64,000 nucleotides of DNA from CAIRDP01 sp037138335. GTDB lineage: Bacteria; Bacteroidota; Bacteroidia; Bacteroidales; FEN-979. The notes under the pieces were generated by a model. The model was given only the letters and a program-made list of their open reading frames with translations. It ran no database searches and was not told where the DNA came from. Position numbers and translations under genes: made by a program. Shown piece after piece: positions 8,926 to 17,570 of the stretch. The DNA lies in NCBI GenBank assembly GCA_037138335.1, contig JBAXIO010000002.1, positions 248,001 through 312,000 of the forward strand. The letters are read 5' to 3'. The first letter of the stretch is position 1. Every line of letters begins with the position of its first letter.

Positions 8926-8933
8926 TACCTTTG
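8926..8933 (+). promoter_or_regulatory. -7 element TACCTTTG before the small membrane protein gene
   Basis: TACCTTTG matches TAnnTTTG and ends 15 bp before the ATG at 8949. It argues for that start over the in-frame upstream TTG at 8931, which lies inside the element. No clear -33 TTG is seen. Confidence 0.45.
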
Positions 8934-8948
8934 CCAAAACATTTCCCA

Positions 8949-9503
8949 ATGGACAATTTCTTCTGGACTACCCTCATCACCGATATCATTCATGCCTTCA
9001 TGATCATAGGGTTGGGCTCTCTTGCCGCCTGGCTGCTGATCACATACTATCTGAGGCTGAAATACAAATACACCATGTCGCCGGCGCCTGTTAACACCGA
9101 CCTTAGCGAGTCGAAAAGAATTACACTTCCGTTGAAACTCCAGGCATATGAAAGGATAGTGCTGTTCCTTGAACGCATCCAGCCGGCCAGTCTCGTTATG
9201 CGGGTGCAGAGGTTAGAGATGAACGTTCCTGAACTACAGCTTGCCATGATTAAGACAATAAGGGAAGAATTTGATTACAATCTCAGCCAGCAGGTTTATA
9301 TTTCTTCAACTGCCTGGGAAATGATCAAAAATGCAAGGGAGGAATCTATTTCAATAATAAACCGTGCAGCCGGATCGCTTGATCCTCTCGACCCCGCCCC
9401 GGCCCTGGTGCGTGCGATCTTCGACATCAGCCTTCAGAATGAAAACCCTGCAACTGCAGCCGCTTTAAATTACGTCAAGGACGAAGCCCGCCTGATGATG
9501 TAA
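8949..9503 (+). CDS. Conserved hypothetical protein with one N-terminal membrane segment
   Basis: A 184-residue protein. Residues about 14-33 (HAFMIIGLGSLAAWLLITYY) form a single transmembrane helix near the N-terminus. The rest is a soluble, mainly helical domain (LPLKLQAYERIVLFLERIQP; ISSTAWEMIKNAREE). I have seen similar proteins as uncharacterised Bacteroidota proteins, but I cannot assign a function. The start is set by the -7 element at 8926-8933. The last 39 bp overlap the 3' end of the convergent AlkD-like gene. Confidence 0.65.
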   Translation: MDNFFWTTLITDIIHAFMIIGLGSLAAWLLITYYLRLKYKYTMSPAPVNTDLSESKRITLPLKLQAYERIVLFLERIQPASLVMRVQRLEMNVPELQLAMIKTIREEFDYNLSQQVYISSTAWEMIKNAREESISIINRAAGSLDPLDPAPALVRAIFDISLQNENPATAAALNYVKDEARLMM

Positions 9504-10241
9504 ACCGGCTTTATCCGGCTTAGTTCTCTTAGCTTTTCTGAACCTGGCTTTTTGTTCGGGGGTCATCTTCTCAGTTGCATACTGGAAAATCAAACGTGCC
9601 GACGAATCCTTCCATTTCAGCAGGAATTTCTCGGCAGGCCCTGACTGTTTCTTCCAGGCCTCCCGCAGGAACCACCCGAGCCCCTGGTGAACAACCCTCT
9701 CCTCGTCCATCATCATGGGATCAATAAAGTCAAAATAAGGGTTGAAGTCTGATGATCTCTTCATCGGCTTGATCAGGCCAACAATGGCTGCCCTTCTCTG
9801 GAACCTGTTTTCGGCTTTTCTCCAGGGTTTAAGTGAATCCATTGAGATAAGCTTCATTTTAATCATGTCGGGAATGATCTCGCCACAGATCCAGTCTGTA
9901 TGGGCCCAGTTGTTAATCCCAACACTGAAAATCTTTTCAAGGGCCAATACCGATTCCCTGTTCCACTGCTTTTTGATCTTTTTAAGCAACAGTCCGGCAA
10001 TGGACGTCATTTCGTACTTTGGGGACCGAACCAGCAAAATGCAGGCCTCATGGATATCGGTACAGCTTATCCCGGGAAGCGCTAAAATTTCATCAGCCCT
10101 CTGGTTTAACAGTTCGGACCGTACACCCCAGGCATCGTACCCTTCCCTGAAATACTTTGAATATTTTTTAACGATAGCCTCGTCGGCATTGGCCATACAA
10201 AAGGCTTCGGTTTCCTTGGTAATTTTTTCCGGGGAGATCAT
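9465..10241 (-). CDS. DNA alkylation repair protein, AlkD-like HEAT-repeat glycosylase
   Basis: A 258-residue all-helical protein. W112 and D116 (NNWAHTDW), R150 (RFQRRAA) and W190 (HQGLGWFLRE) fall at spacings matching W109, D113, R148 and W187, the catalytic-site residues of Bacillus cereus AlkD, so an active glycosylase for bulky N3/N7 alkyl-purines is plausible. An alkyltransferase-like protein also occurs in this window, but not next to it. The 3' end overlaps the convergent membrane-protein gene by 39 bp. Confidence 0.85.
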   Translation of the reverse strand: MISPEKITKETEAFCMANADEAIVKKYSKYFREGYDAWGVRSELLNQRADEILALPGISCTDIHEACILLVRSPKYEMTSIAGLLLKKIKKQWNRESVLALEKIFSVGINNWAHTDWICGEIIPDMIKMKLISMDSLKPWRKAENRFQRRAAIVGLIKPMKRSSDFNPYFDFIDPMMMDEERVVHQGLGWFLREAWKKQSGPAEKFLLKWKDSSARLIFQYATEKMTPEQKARFRKAKRTKPDKAGLHHQAGFVLDVI

Positions 10242-10278
10242 GGTTTTATTTATATACCGTCAATCTGTAATAATGATT

Positions 10279-12921
10279 TTATCTGACCAGGGTTACCGTT
10301 CCCCTGACTTTGGTTGCCGAACCGGCTGAAGACGGTGATTCATATGAAGCCTCATAAACATATACTCCCGGCTGACATAATTTGCCCTTGCATGTGCCGT
10401 CCCATCCGGTTTCCTGGTTATCGGTAATGAAAATCTGCTGCCCCCAGCGGTCAAAAATACTGAGAGTGAATTTTGACATCGTCGGCCCTATGGGGTGAAA
10501 ATAGTTATTCCCGACCACGCTTCCCGGGGCAAAAGCAGTAGGGAAATAAACCCCGCCAGGGCAGTAGTGAACTGTTGAAGTGTCGACCACGGCACAACTA
10601 TCATGGCTCACGCGCACCCAATAATCCCCCGGCTCCTTCACGGTGAACAGCGAATCATTTGACCCGTCCTGCCACTGATAGGCAGCACCGGGGAAAGTGG
10701 CATGCAAGACAATAGTCGTGCCTGAACAAAGTGAAGTATCTCTTGCAAGATTTATGTTTATAGCCGGCTTCATGGTTATTTTCACCGTGTCGGCCCCTGG
10801 ACAGTCGTTCGGGTCAACCGTATGCACCCAGTAGTGTCCCGGTGTGCTTACAGTAATGGTTTTTGAGGTATCACCGGTGCTCCAGACGATCGAAGTGAAA
10901 TTTTCTCCGGGATCCAGGGTATATGACTGCCCTTCGCAGATAGCTGTATCGGGTTTCAGTTTCGTCGGGTATAAAGGAAGAACTACAAGTGTAACCGAAT
11001 CGCTTGCACTGCATCCGTTTTGCCCTACCCGTACCCAGTATTTCCCCGATTGTCTGGCTGAAATACTTCGGGTGGTTTCATTGGTAGACCAGAGGTAGGC
11101 GATGTACCCGGATCCTGCATCCAGTATTGCCCCGGGTCCCGGGCATACGGTCCGGTCGGGTCCCAGGTCGGGCGTAACAATTGACCCGCTTATGCTGACC
11201 GGCAGGCTGATAAGCGGACTGGGCATGCTGCTGCAATTGCTATTGGTTCCGTAAACAGTGATATTGCCCGGTGTAGCGGTAAGTGAAAAATCCAGTGTAA
11301 TTGAAGGAAGAGTTGTGGTTGCAGAGGGCCGGAAGGTAACACCGGTGCCGGTGTATCCCCAATGATACTCATCGGTGTTGGGATCAGCAGTGACTGAAAT
11401 TATTACTCCCGACGTACCGGCGCAGGCTGTGAGCGGCCCGTCAACAAAGGCCAGAAGTTTCGGGCTCCTCCACTCGGAAACAGAGGGATAAGTGGAACTG
11501 GTAGTCACGGTATACCACCAGGAATTAATCGTATTAAGGTTGCCCCAGCCTCTTCCTGAAAAAGGCCATTTATGACAGCCGGGAGGGTATATTATCGGGT
11601 TGGCGCAGCCCCCGGTGAGAACGTTTGTCCTGACGTCCGCGGAGTTTGTTCCGCGGCCTGCCTGGCAGCCCGTGCATGTGCCGTTCCAGATATCTGAATC
11701 GTCCCAGTAAACCTTGAGCGGATCACCGGTCGGTGCGACCAGTTTTACAAGAATGCCTGAATCGCTGCTTTCCACATCATACAACGGGAGATTCGTCAGC
11801 CCGTTGATATATGTGATTTTAAGAGCCACGACTACGTTATTGGGTACTTCAACCCCGGTCCCGTCCTTTCCGTCCCAGTGAATTGTATTGGCCCCGGGAC
11901 TGACTACCTGGTTCAGGCCCCTGGAAATATAGGTTGAAGGGGTAAAATCAAGCTGGATCTGAACATTTCCCGCTTTGTCAACATTTACGACGTAGTCAAT
12001 TGTGCCGTCGCAGCTCCTGGTACCGGCGGGTTCGGGCGGGATGATCTGTCCAAGGCTTTTGGCTATTGTAAAAACATCAGGGTCGGGCGAGTTCAGGAAT
12101 ATTTTATACTGGGGAAACATAGCCTGCTGGTTGAACAGGGATTTTCTGTCGTCAACCCAGTTGGTGTTGCCGCAGCCGGTCTGGTTTGCATATTGTATCC
12201 AGCCGCCCCCGTTCATCTGGTCAAATTCTGCCGAAGTAACAATGCCGTCATCCGATAAAATATAATTTATTCCCTTAAAAGCGTTTGAAGCAAACTGCCA
12301 GGCTTTGGAGAATAACCTCCCGGGTTTGACCGATGATGTTATATTGTCATTAATTGTTATGTCAAATAAATACAGCCAAAACCTGCCGAAATAAAAGGAG
12401 CCGTTATATTTTTCAGAGAACTCAATATAATAGGTTCCAGGTCTCGGAGGCGTCCATTCTATTGCGTCATAGCCATTGCCGGTTGAGGAGATCTGGTTAG
12501 GCCCTTCGCAGGCCTGTTCCAGGAATTGAATGAACCCTGCAGTACCTATTGCTTTAGGAAGGTAATCTTCGGTGTACACAACCGCCCCCGTGCTGTCACA
12601 TATTCGGTATACTATGTCCAAACCCGCGATAGTGTCGGTAGGAGAACCGTTAAACCCCAGATAAACGACCTCGTTTGCCCGTGTTACAAAATAGAGTTTT
12701 GAATTGTCAGGTGCGCTGTGGGTTGCATCATAAGTGGCAAACTGGGAACGAATACCGTTCGTATCGGTACAATGGGTGGTGAAATCGTTGCACAGGTAGA
12801 GGTAGGTTGACCACGCCTGGCAGCCTTTATTCAGCTGCTTCGATCCTTCACCATAGCCGGCCCATGAGATGACGACCAGTAGGATTGTAATGGCTGATGT
12901 TGATATTCTCAAGCGTTTCAT
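10279..12921 (-). CDS. Large secreted surface protein with gliding motility-associated (CHU_C) type B T9SS sorting domain
   Basis: An 880-residue protein. Residues 1-26 are a Sec signal peptide (basic MKRLR, then SAITILLVVISWAG). A long region of beta-sandwich character follows, with a FlgD-like segment (NTIHWDGKDGTG) and three Ig-like repeats of the pattern SGKYWVRV / PGHYWVHT / PGDYWVRV. The last 90 or so residues are the CHU_C domain (FPTAFAPGS..NNYFHPIG, then IFDRWGQQIF, QPGVYVYE), the type B signal for type IX secretion. It is likely exported and held at the surface or in the matrix; the ligand is unknown. A TAACTTTG element lies upstream on the minus strand (12955-12948). Confidence 0.88.
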   Translation of the reverse strand: MKRLRISTSAITILLVVISWAGYGEGSKQLNKGCQAWSTYLYLCNDFTTHCTDTNGIRSQFATYDATHSAPDNSKLYFVTRANEVVYLGFNGSPTDTIAGLDIVYRICDSTGAVVYTEDYLPKAIGTAGFIQFLEQACEGPNQISSTGNGYDAIEWTPPRPGTYYIEFSEKYNGSFYFGRFWLYLFDITINDNITSSVKPGRLFSKAWQFASNAFKGINYILSDDGIVTSAEFDQMNGGGWIQYANQTGCGNTNWVDDRKSLFNQQAMFPQYKIFLNSPDPDVFTIAKSLGQIIPPEPAGTRSCDGTIDYVVNVDKAGNVQIQLDFTPSTYISRGLNQVVSPGANTIHWDGKDGTGVEVPNNVVVALKITYINGLTNLPLYDVESSDSGILVKLVAPTGDPLKVYWDDSDIWNGTCTGCQAGRGTNSADVRTNVLTGGCANPIIYPPGCHKWPFSGRGWGNLNTINSWWYTVTTSSTYPSVSEWRSPKLLAFVDGPLTACAGTSGVIISVTADPNTDEYHWGYTGTGVTFRPSATTTLPSITLDFSLTATPGNITVYGTNSNCSSMPSPLISLPVSISGSIVTPDLGPDRTVCPGPGAILDAGSGYIAYLWSTNETTRSISARQSGKYWVRVGQNGCSASDSVTLVVLPLYPTKLKPDTAICEGQSYTLDPGENFTSIVWSTGDTSKTITVSTPGHYWVHTVDPNDCPGADTVKITMKPAININLARDTSLCSGTTIVLHATFPGAAYQWQDGSNDSLFTVKEPGDYWVRVSHDSCAVVDTSTVHYCPGGVYFPTAFAPGSVVGNNYFHPIGPTMSKFTLSIFDRWGQQIFITDNQETGWDGTCKGKLCQPGVYVYEASYESPSSAGSATKVRGTVTLVR

Positions 12922-12999
12922 GAAAATCAGCAGACGATGAACCTATACAAAGTTAATATAAAAATTGGTCTGCGGATGAGGTAGCGTCGGCTGCAAACC

Positions 13000-13027
13000 G
13001 ATCACGGGTTCCGGATCACGAGTTGCG
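13000..13027. repeat. Four 7-bp repeat units across the alaS stop codon
   Basis: On the plus strand the units are GATCACG, GGTTCCG, GATCACG and AGTTGCG with a strict 7-bp period. The alaS stop (TGA on the minus strand, 13018-13016) is formed within the third unit, so the last residues of AlaS (RNS) are repeat-encoded. Confidence 0.65.
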
Positions 13028-15649
13028 GCTTAAGATCTCCCTGGCTTTTTCGAGAGCTGCCGGGATGCCGGCCGGGTTTTTTCCTCCTGCCGTTGCGATA
13101 TGAGGCTGTCCTCCTCCTCCTCCCTGGATCTCCTTTGCAATTTCACGGATTATGTTTCCTGCATTCAGCTTGCCGGCTTTGACAATCAAGTCGGAAACGG
13201 CAACAGTAAGGCCGGCTTTGCCTTCGCTTTCATTAGCCAATACGATGAAAACCTGATCGGCACAGCTGCGAAGCTCAAAAGCCAGGTTTTTGATGATCTC
13301 GGTATCCAGGCCCAGTTTCGCAGAAATAAAGGTAATTCCATTGATGAGTTCAGCCTTCTTTAAAAGTTCATCTTTCACTTGACCTCCCCTGATCTTTGCC
13401 AGTTCAGACGCGTCTTTCCTCAATGCCTGGTTTTCTTCCAACAGGTTTTTCATTCCTTTTACAAGATCTTTCGGGTTCTTCATGGTTTCAGAGAGATCCT
13501 CGAGCAGATGAAGCTTTTCGTAAAACCAGTTTTCGGCTTTCTCGGCTGTAATGGCCTCAATTCTTCTGACCCCCGCAGCAATGGCACTTTCTGATATGAT
13601 CTTGAACAATCCTATCTGTCCGCTGGCTTCAACGTGTGTGCCCCCGCAGAATTCAACAGAGAAATCCCGGTCAAAGGTTACAACCCTTACGAAATCCCCG
13701 TATTTCTCCCCGAACAGGGCCATGGCCCCCAGCTTTTTTGCCTCTTCTATGGGCATAGCCCTCTCTTCATTCAGCCTTATGTTTTCACGGATCTTTGAAT
13801 TGACGATCTTTTCCACAGTTTCAATCTCCTCCTTGCCAAGTTTTGCAAAGTGGGTAAAATCGAAACGCAGGTGTTCGTCATCCACCAGCGAACCTTTCTG
13901 TTCGACATGCGTGCCAAGGACTTTACGAAGTGCGGAGTGCATCAGGTGGGTAGCCGAATGGTTATTGGCTGTCATCCTGCGCTTCATGGAATCCACCTCG
14001 GCGATCACAGGCTGTTCGGGATTTAACGGGATTGTATCACAGATGTGGATGATCAGGTCGTTTTCTCTTAAGGTATCAATTACGGTAATCTTCTGGTCAC
14101 CCGAAACAAGCCACCCCTTATCGCCGACTTGTCCGCCTGATTCGGCATAGAAAGGGGTCAGCTCCAGAACAACATGATAGAGTTCCTGTCCCTTTGTAGA
14201 GACCTTCCTGTATTTGGTGATCCCTGTTTCGATTTTCAGGTTGTCATACCCTACAAATTCAGGCATTACCGGATCTTCCACCATCACAACCCAATCAGTG
14301 GTTTGCACGTTTGCGGCCTGCCTCGACCTGGACTTCTGTTCCTCAAGGCCTTTACGGAAGCCCTCCATATCCACTTCCCATCCTGCTTCACGGGCCATCA
14401 GCTGGGTAAGGTCGATGGGGAAGCCGTAAGTGTCAAACAGCTCGAAGGCGAAGGATCCGTCGATAAGGGATGCAGGATTCGGGATCCGGGATGCGAGATA
14501 TCCATTGAACTTCTGTATCCCCGTCGCCAAAGTCCTGAGAAATGCGGTTTCCTCTTCTTTCATCACATTGATGATGAGGTCTTTCTGTGAGGCCAACTCA
14601 GGAAATACAGTTCCCATCTGGTTTATTAAAACAGGTACCAGGGAGTAAAGGAAGGGATCCTTGAACCCCAGAAATGTGTAACCATATCGTACAGCTCTTC
14701 TCAGTATCCTGCGGATGACATACCCCGCTTTGACATTCGAAGGTAACTGGCCATCTGCAATGGCAAAAGAAATGGCCCTTACATGGTCGGCAATGACCCT
14801 CATGGCAATATCGGTTTTCAGGCCGCTCCCGTATTCCTTTCCGGAGAGTTCGGCAATGTGAAGGATGAGGGGCTGGAACACATCGGTATCATAATTCGAT
14901 TTTTTGCCCTGGAGGACCATGCAAAGGCGCTCGAATCCCATGCCGGTATCCACATGCCTTGCAGGAAGGGGGTTTAGCTGTCCGCCGGTTTGGCGGTTAT
15001 ACTGTATGAACACCAGGTTCCAGATCTCAATCACAAGGGGGTTCCCGGTATTAACCAGTTGATGGCCTGGAACCAGGCTGCGGTCTTTATCGTCCCTGAG
15101 GTCGACATGGATCTCCGAACAGGGTCCGCAGGGGCCCGTATCGCCCATCTCCCAGAAATTATCCTTCTTGGATCCCATCAGGATACGGTCCTCCGGGACC
15201 AGGGCCTTCCAGTAATCAAAGGCTTCTTTATCTTTTTCAAGCCCTTCTTTGGCATCGCCTTCAAAAACTGTGACATACATCCTGTCTTTCTGGATCTTCA
15301 CGACTTCAGTCAGGAATTCCCATCCCCATTCAATGGCTTCTTTTTTAAAGTAATCACCGAAAGACCAGTTTCCCAGCATTTCAAACATGGTGTGATGATA
15401 CGTGTCGATGCCCACTTCTTCAAGATCGTTGTGTTTGCCCGAGACACGGAGGCATTTCTGGGTGTCGGCAACCCGTTTAAATGAAGCTTCCCTGTTCCCG
15501 AGGAACATGTCTTTGAACTGGTTCATCCCCGCATTGGTAAACATCAGGGTGGGGTCATTTTTAATGACCATGGGAGCCGAAGGCACGATCTGGTGCCCTT
15601 TGGATTTGAAATAATCAAGAAAGGCTTGGCGTATAGCGGTTGAATTCAT
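13016..15649 (-). CDS. alaS: Alanine--tRNA ligase
   Basis: An 877-residue enzyme of normal length. The class II catalytic core is at the N-terminus (FTNAGMNQFKDMFLG). The editing domain carries the zinc/active-site motif HSATHLMH and the later FCGGTHVEASGQIG. The C-terminal DHHA1-type domain ends with the glycine-rich GGGGGQPHIATAGG. An internal segment (ASRIPNPASL, after ATGIQKFNGYL) is encoded by 7-bp repeats and is absent from the E. coli sequence as I remember it. It lies between the aminoacylation core and the conserved FELFDTYGFP. A TAACTTTG element (15721-15714) may drive the gene. Confidence 0.95.
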   Translation of the reverse strand: MNSTAIRQAFLDYFKSKGHQIVPSAPMVIKNDPTLMFTNAGMNQFKDMFLGNREASFKRVADTQKCLRVSGKHNDLEEVGIDTYHHTMFEMLGNWSFGDYFKKEAIEWGWEFLTEVVKIQKDRMYVTVFEGDAKEGLEKDKEAFDYWKALVPEDRILMGSKKDNFWEMGDTGPCGPCSEIHVDLRDDKDRSLVPGHQLVNTGNPLVIEIWNLVFIQYNRQTGGQLNPLPARHVDTGMGFERLCMVLQGKKSNYDTDVFQPLILHIAELSGKEYGSGLKTDIAMRVIADHVRAISFAIADGQLPSNVKAGYVIRRILRRAVRYGYTFLGFKDPFLYSLVPVLINQMGTVFPELASQKDLIINVMKEEETAFLRTLATGIQKFNGYLASRIPNPASLIDGSFAFELFDTYGFPIDLTQLMAREAGWEVDMEGFRKGLEEQKSRSRQAANVQTTDWVVMVEDPVMPEFVGYDNLKIETGITKYRKVSTKGQELYHVVLELTPFYAESGGQVGDKGWLVSGDQKITVIDTLRENDLIIHICDTIPLNPEQPVIAEVDSMKRRMTANNHSATHLMHSALRKVLGTHVEQKGSLVDDEHLRFDFTHFAKLGKEEIETVEKIVNSKIRENIRLNEERAMPIEEAKKLGAMALFGEKYGDFVRVVTFDRDFSVEFCGGTHVEASGQIGLFKIISESAIAAGVRRIEAITAEKAENWFYEKLHLLEDLSETMKNPKDLVKGMKNLLEENQALRKDASELAKIRGGQVKDELLKKAELINGITFISAKLGLDTEIIKNLAFELRSCADQVFIVLANESEGKAGLTVAVSDLIVKAGKLNAGNIIREIAKEIQGGGGGQPHIATAGGKNPAGIPAALEKAREILSRNS
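14465..14499. repeat. Five in-frame 7-bp units inside alaS
   Basis: AAGGGAT, GCAGGAT, TCGGGAT, CCGGGAT and GCGAGAT (plus strand) repeat with a 7-bp period, total 35 bp. On the coding strand they read ATCCCnn-like units and encode the residues around ASRIPNPASL. The same unit family is found inside nadE and near 49015-49060. Confidence 0.75.
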
Positions 15650-15705
15650 CTAAACAAATGATTAACAATTCGTTAACAGGCTTTAACAATTTTTGTGAAA
15701 TGCGA

Positions 15706-15739
15706 TTTGGCAGCAAAGTTAATTATTTAGTTAATTTTG
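15706..15739 (+). promoter_or_regulatory. Bacteroidota-type promoter for the M23 peptidase gene
   Basis: TTTG (15706-15709) is followed after 22 bp by TAATTTTG (15732-15739). This fits TTG / 17-23 bp / TAnnTTTG and sets the start of the gene at the ATG 15785, since the earlier in-frame TTG at 15737 lies inside the -7 box. Confidence 0.6.
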
Positions 15740-15784
15740 CAGGTTCATGTTTCCTGTTTTAAGCGATTCTTTATTTCGCTGCCA

Positions 15785-16759
15785 ATGAGCAAGGTAAAAT
15801 ATAAGTTTAATAAAAAGTCACTGACCTTCGACCGGGTTCAGACCACTTTCCGGAAAAGGTTGCTGTATTTTTTTACGCATCTGTCGACAGGTGTTGTATT
15901 TGCTGTTGCCGTACTCCTGCTTGCATACAACTTCGTAGATACCCCAAAGATGAAAGCCCAGAAGAGGGAGATCGAGCAGATGAAATTCCAGTACAGGATG
16001 TTAAATGACCAGCTCGACCGGATTACCAGGGTGATCAGGGACCTGCAGGACAGGGATGATAATATCTACCGTGTGATCTTCGAGGCTGAACCCATTCCGG
16101 GTTCGGTGAGAGAGGCCGGTATAGGTGGGATAGACCGTTATGAAAAGCTCAAAGGGTATTCGAACGAGGAACTGATGGTTGAAACCTCGAAGAGGATGGA
16201 TAAAATTCTTGGCCAGCTCTATGTTCAGTCGAAATCATTCGACGAGGTTTTTACCCTGGCCAAAAACAAGGAACAGATGCTGGCCAGTATTCCCGCTATA
16301 CAGCCATTGAACAACAAGGACCTCAGGAGAATTGGATCCTATTTCGGGACCAGGGTCGACCCTTTTTACAAGGTAAGGAAGTTTCATGAAGGCATGGATT
16401 TTACAGCGGCTGTAGGTACCGAAGTATATGCTACCGGGAACGGGACCATTGATTTTGCCGCCAGGGATGGGGAAGGGGGGTACGGGAATGAGGTTGTCAT
16501 TGACCATGGTTATAATTACAGGACTGTTTATGCCCATCTCTCAAAGATCTTTGTCAAGCCCGGTCAGAAGATCCTGAGGGGCCAGATCATCGGCTATGTG
16601 GGCAATACCGGCAAATCCACTTCACCACACCTGCATTATGAGGTTCGTAAAAACATGATCCCATTGAACCCAATCTATTTTTTCTTCAATGACCTGAGCC
16701 CTGAGCAGTTCCAGATGATGCTTGACCTTTCACAGCAGCCTTCACAAACAATGGATTAA
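15785..16759 (+). CDS. M23 family metallopeptidase (peptidoglycan endopeptidase-like), membrane-anchored
   Basis: A 324-residue protein from ATG 15785 (MSKVKYKFNKKSL). A short basic cytoplasmic segment precedes one transmembrane helix (about residues 34-54, LSTGVVFAVAVLLLAYNFV). A coiled coil follows (KMKAQKREIEQMKFQYRML), then a C-terminal LytM/M23 domain. Its zinc ligands are visible as H..G.D (FHEGMDFT) and HLHYEV, with the catalytic H in YAHLSK. Members cleave peptide cross-links of peptidoglycan in the periplasm or act as regulators. All metal ligands appear present, so it is probably active. It is followed 6 bp later by a MerR-type regulator. Confidence 0.88.
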   Translation: MSKVKYKFNKKSLTFDRVQTTFRKRLLYFFTHLSTGVVFAVAVLLLAYNFVDTPKMKAQKREIEQMKFQYRMLNDQLDRITRVIRDLQDRDDNIYRVIFEAEPIPGSVREAGIGGIDRYEKLKGYSNEELMVETSKRMDKILGQLYVQSKSFDEVFTLAKNKEQMLASIPAIQPLNNKDLRRIGSYFGTRVDPFYKVRKFHEGMDFTAAVGTEVYATGNGTIDFAARDGEGGYGNEVVIDHGYNYRTVYAHLSKIFVKPGQKILRGQIIGYVGNTGKSTSPHLHYEVRKNMIPLNPIYFFFNDLSPEQFQMMLDLSQQPSQTMD

Positions 16760-16765
16760 ACCGCT

Positions 16766-17101
16766 ATGATGAAGACCTCTCATAAAATTGAAAAGATCTA
16801 CTATAATATTGGTGAGGTTGCTGAATTGTTCGAAGTAAACCAATCCCTTATACGATTCTGGGAGAAGGAGTTCGACATCCTTAATCCGCAGAAAAATAAA
16901 AAAGGTAACAGGCTTTTCACAAAGCAGGACCTTGAAACCCTGAAGCTGATCTACCACCTTGTTAAAGAAAGGGGATATACCCTGCAGGGAGCAAAGGACA
17001 AATTAAAACAGAACCGGGAAAACGTGGTAAATACGGTTCAGATCATTGACTCCCTGAACCAGGTTAAAGGATTCCTTCTCGAACTTAAAAAGGAATTGTA
17101 G
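16766..17101 (+). CDS. MerR family transcriptional regulator, short
   Basis: A 111-residue protein with a MerR winged-helix DNA-binding domain (YYNIGEVAELFEVNQSLIRFWEKEF at residues about 11-36, then the wing GNRLFTKQDLETLKLI). A short helical tail follows (NTVQIIDSLNQVKGFLLELKKEL) that would form the dimer coil. There is no effector-binding domain and no metal-binding cysteine, so the inducer, if any, is unknown. It is 6 bp downstream of the M23 peptidase gene and 6 bp upstream of the alkyltransferase-like gene, apparently one operon. Two ATGs (16766, 16769) are possible starts. Confidence 0.85.
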   Translation: MMKTSHKIEKIYYNIGEVAELFEVNQSLIRFWEKEFDILNPQKNKKGNRLFTKQDLETLKLIYHLVKERGYTLQGAKDKLKQNRENVVNTVQIIDSLNQVKGFLLELKKEL

Positions 17102-17107
17102 GTCCAC

Positions 17108-17443
17108 ATGCCATTGAAGGAATCGTTTTTTCATGATGTTTATGAAGTTGTTGTGAAGATCCCGTATGGCAGGGTGACTTCCTACGGGGCGATTGCCGAA
17201 TATCTCGGATTGAGAGGTTCGGCAAGGATGGTCGGCTGGGCTATGAATGCCTCCCACACCGGCAATAAAAATATTCCGGCTCACCGGGTGGTGAACAGGA
17301 ACGGCCTTCTCACGGGGAAGCATCATTTCGGGGGCCCTGATGTTATGGAACAGCTCCTTAAGAGCGAAGGGATAAAAGTTAAGGATAACAAGGTGGTAAA
17401 GTTTGAAAAGCTGTTTTGGGATCCCAGGCAAAGTGAACAGTGA
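17108..17443 (+). CDS. Alkyltransferase-like protein (ATL), MGMT family without the active-site cysteine
   Basis: A 111-residue protein with the DNA-binding domain of O6-alkylguanine-DNA alkyltransferases (VYEVVVKIPYGRVTSYGAIA, then RMVGWAMNA). The reactive PCHR motif reads P57-A58-H59-R60, so the acceptor cysteine is replaced by alanine. Known ATL proteins of this kind bind alkylated guanine, flip the base and recruit nucleotide excision repair instead of repairing directly. The helix-turn-helix and the tyrosine (Y26) for base flipping appear kept. The last codons (SEQ) and the TGA stop are built from a 7-bp repeat array that begins at 17432. Confidence 0.88.
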   Translation: MPLKESFFHDVYEVVVKIPYGRVTSYGAIAEYLGLRGSARMVGWAMNASHTGNKNIPAHRVVNRNGLLTGKHHFGGPDVMEQLLKSEGIKVKDNKVVKFEKLFWDPRQSEQ

Positions 17444-17536
17444 GTAATGAACAGTGAACTGTGAATAGTGAACAATCACCAGCCATCAGCCATGAGCCAT
17501 GAGTCACCAGTCACAGTTCACCGTTCACCAGTCACC
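17432..17536. repeat. Fifteen-unit 7-bp tandem repeat array with an orientation switch
   Basis: The array is exactly 15 x 7 bp. The first six units are AGTGAAC-like. The later units change through AGCCATG to AGTCACC and GTTCACC, which is close to the reverse complement of the first half, so the transcript could fold on itself. The array starts inside the last codons of the ATL gene, supplies its TGA stop, and fills the gap before mrp. Confidence 0.85.
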
Positions 17537-17570
17537 AAATAAATCGTACAAACAATCTGATATTATAGAA

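Noticed and set aside
13016..13027. Possible damage to the alaS end by repeats
   Set aside because: The C-terminal domain is complete and only the last three residues are repeat-encoded.
17003..17479. 158-codon minus-strand frame beginning with a repetitive HYSQFTVHYSLFT peptide
   Set aside because: The start is a translation of the 7-bp repeat array, and the rest is antisense to the MerR and ATL genes.
17499..17570. Upstream extension of mrp starting MSHQSQFTVH
   Set aside because: It is encoded mostly by the 7-bp array; Mrp homology begins at ATG 17571.
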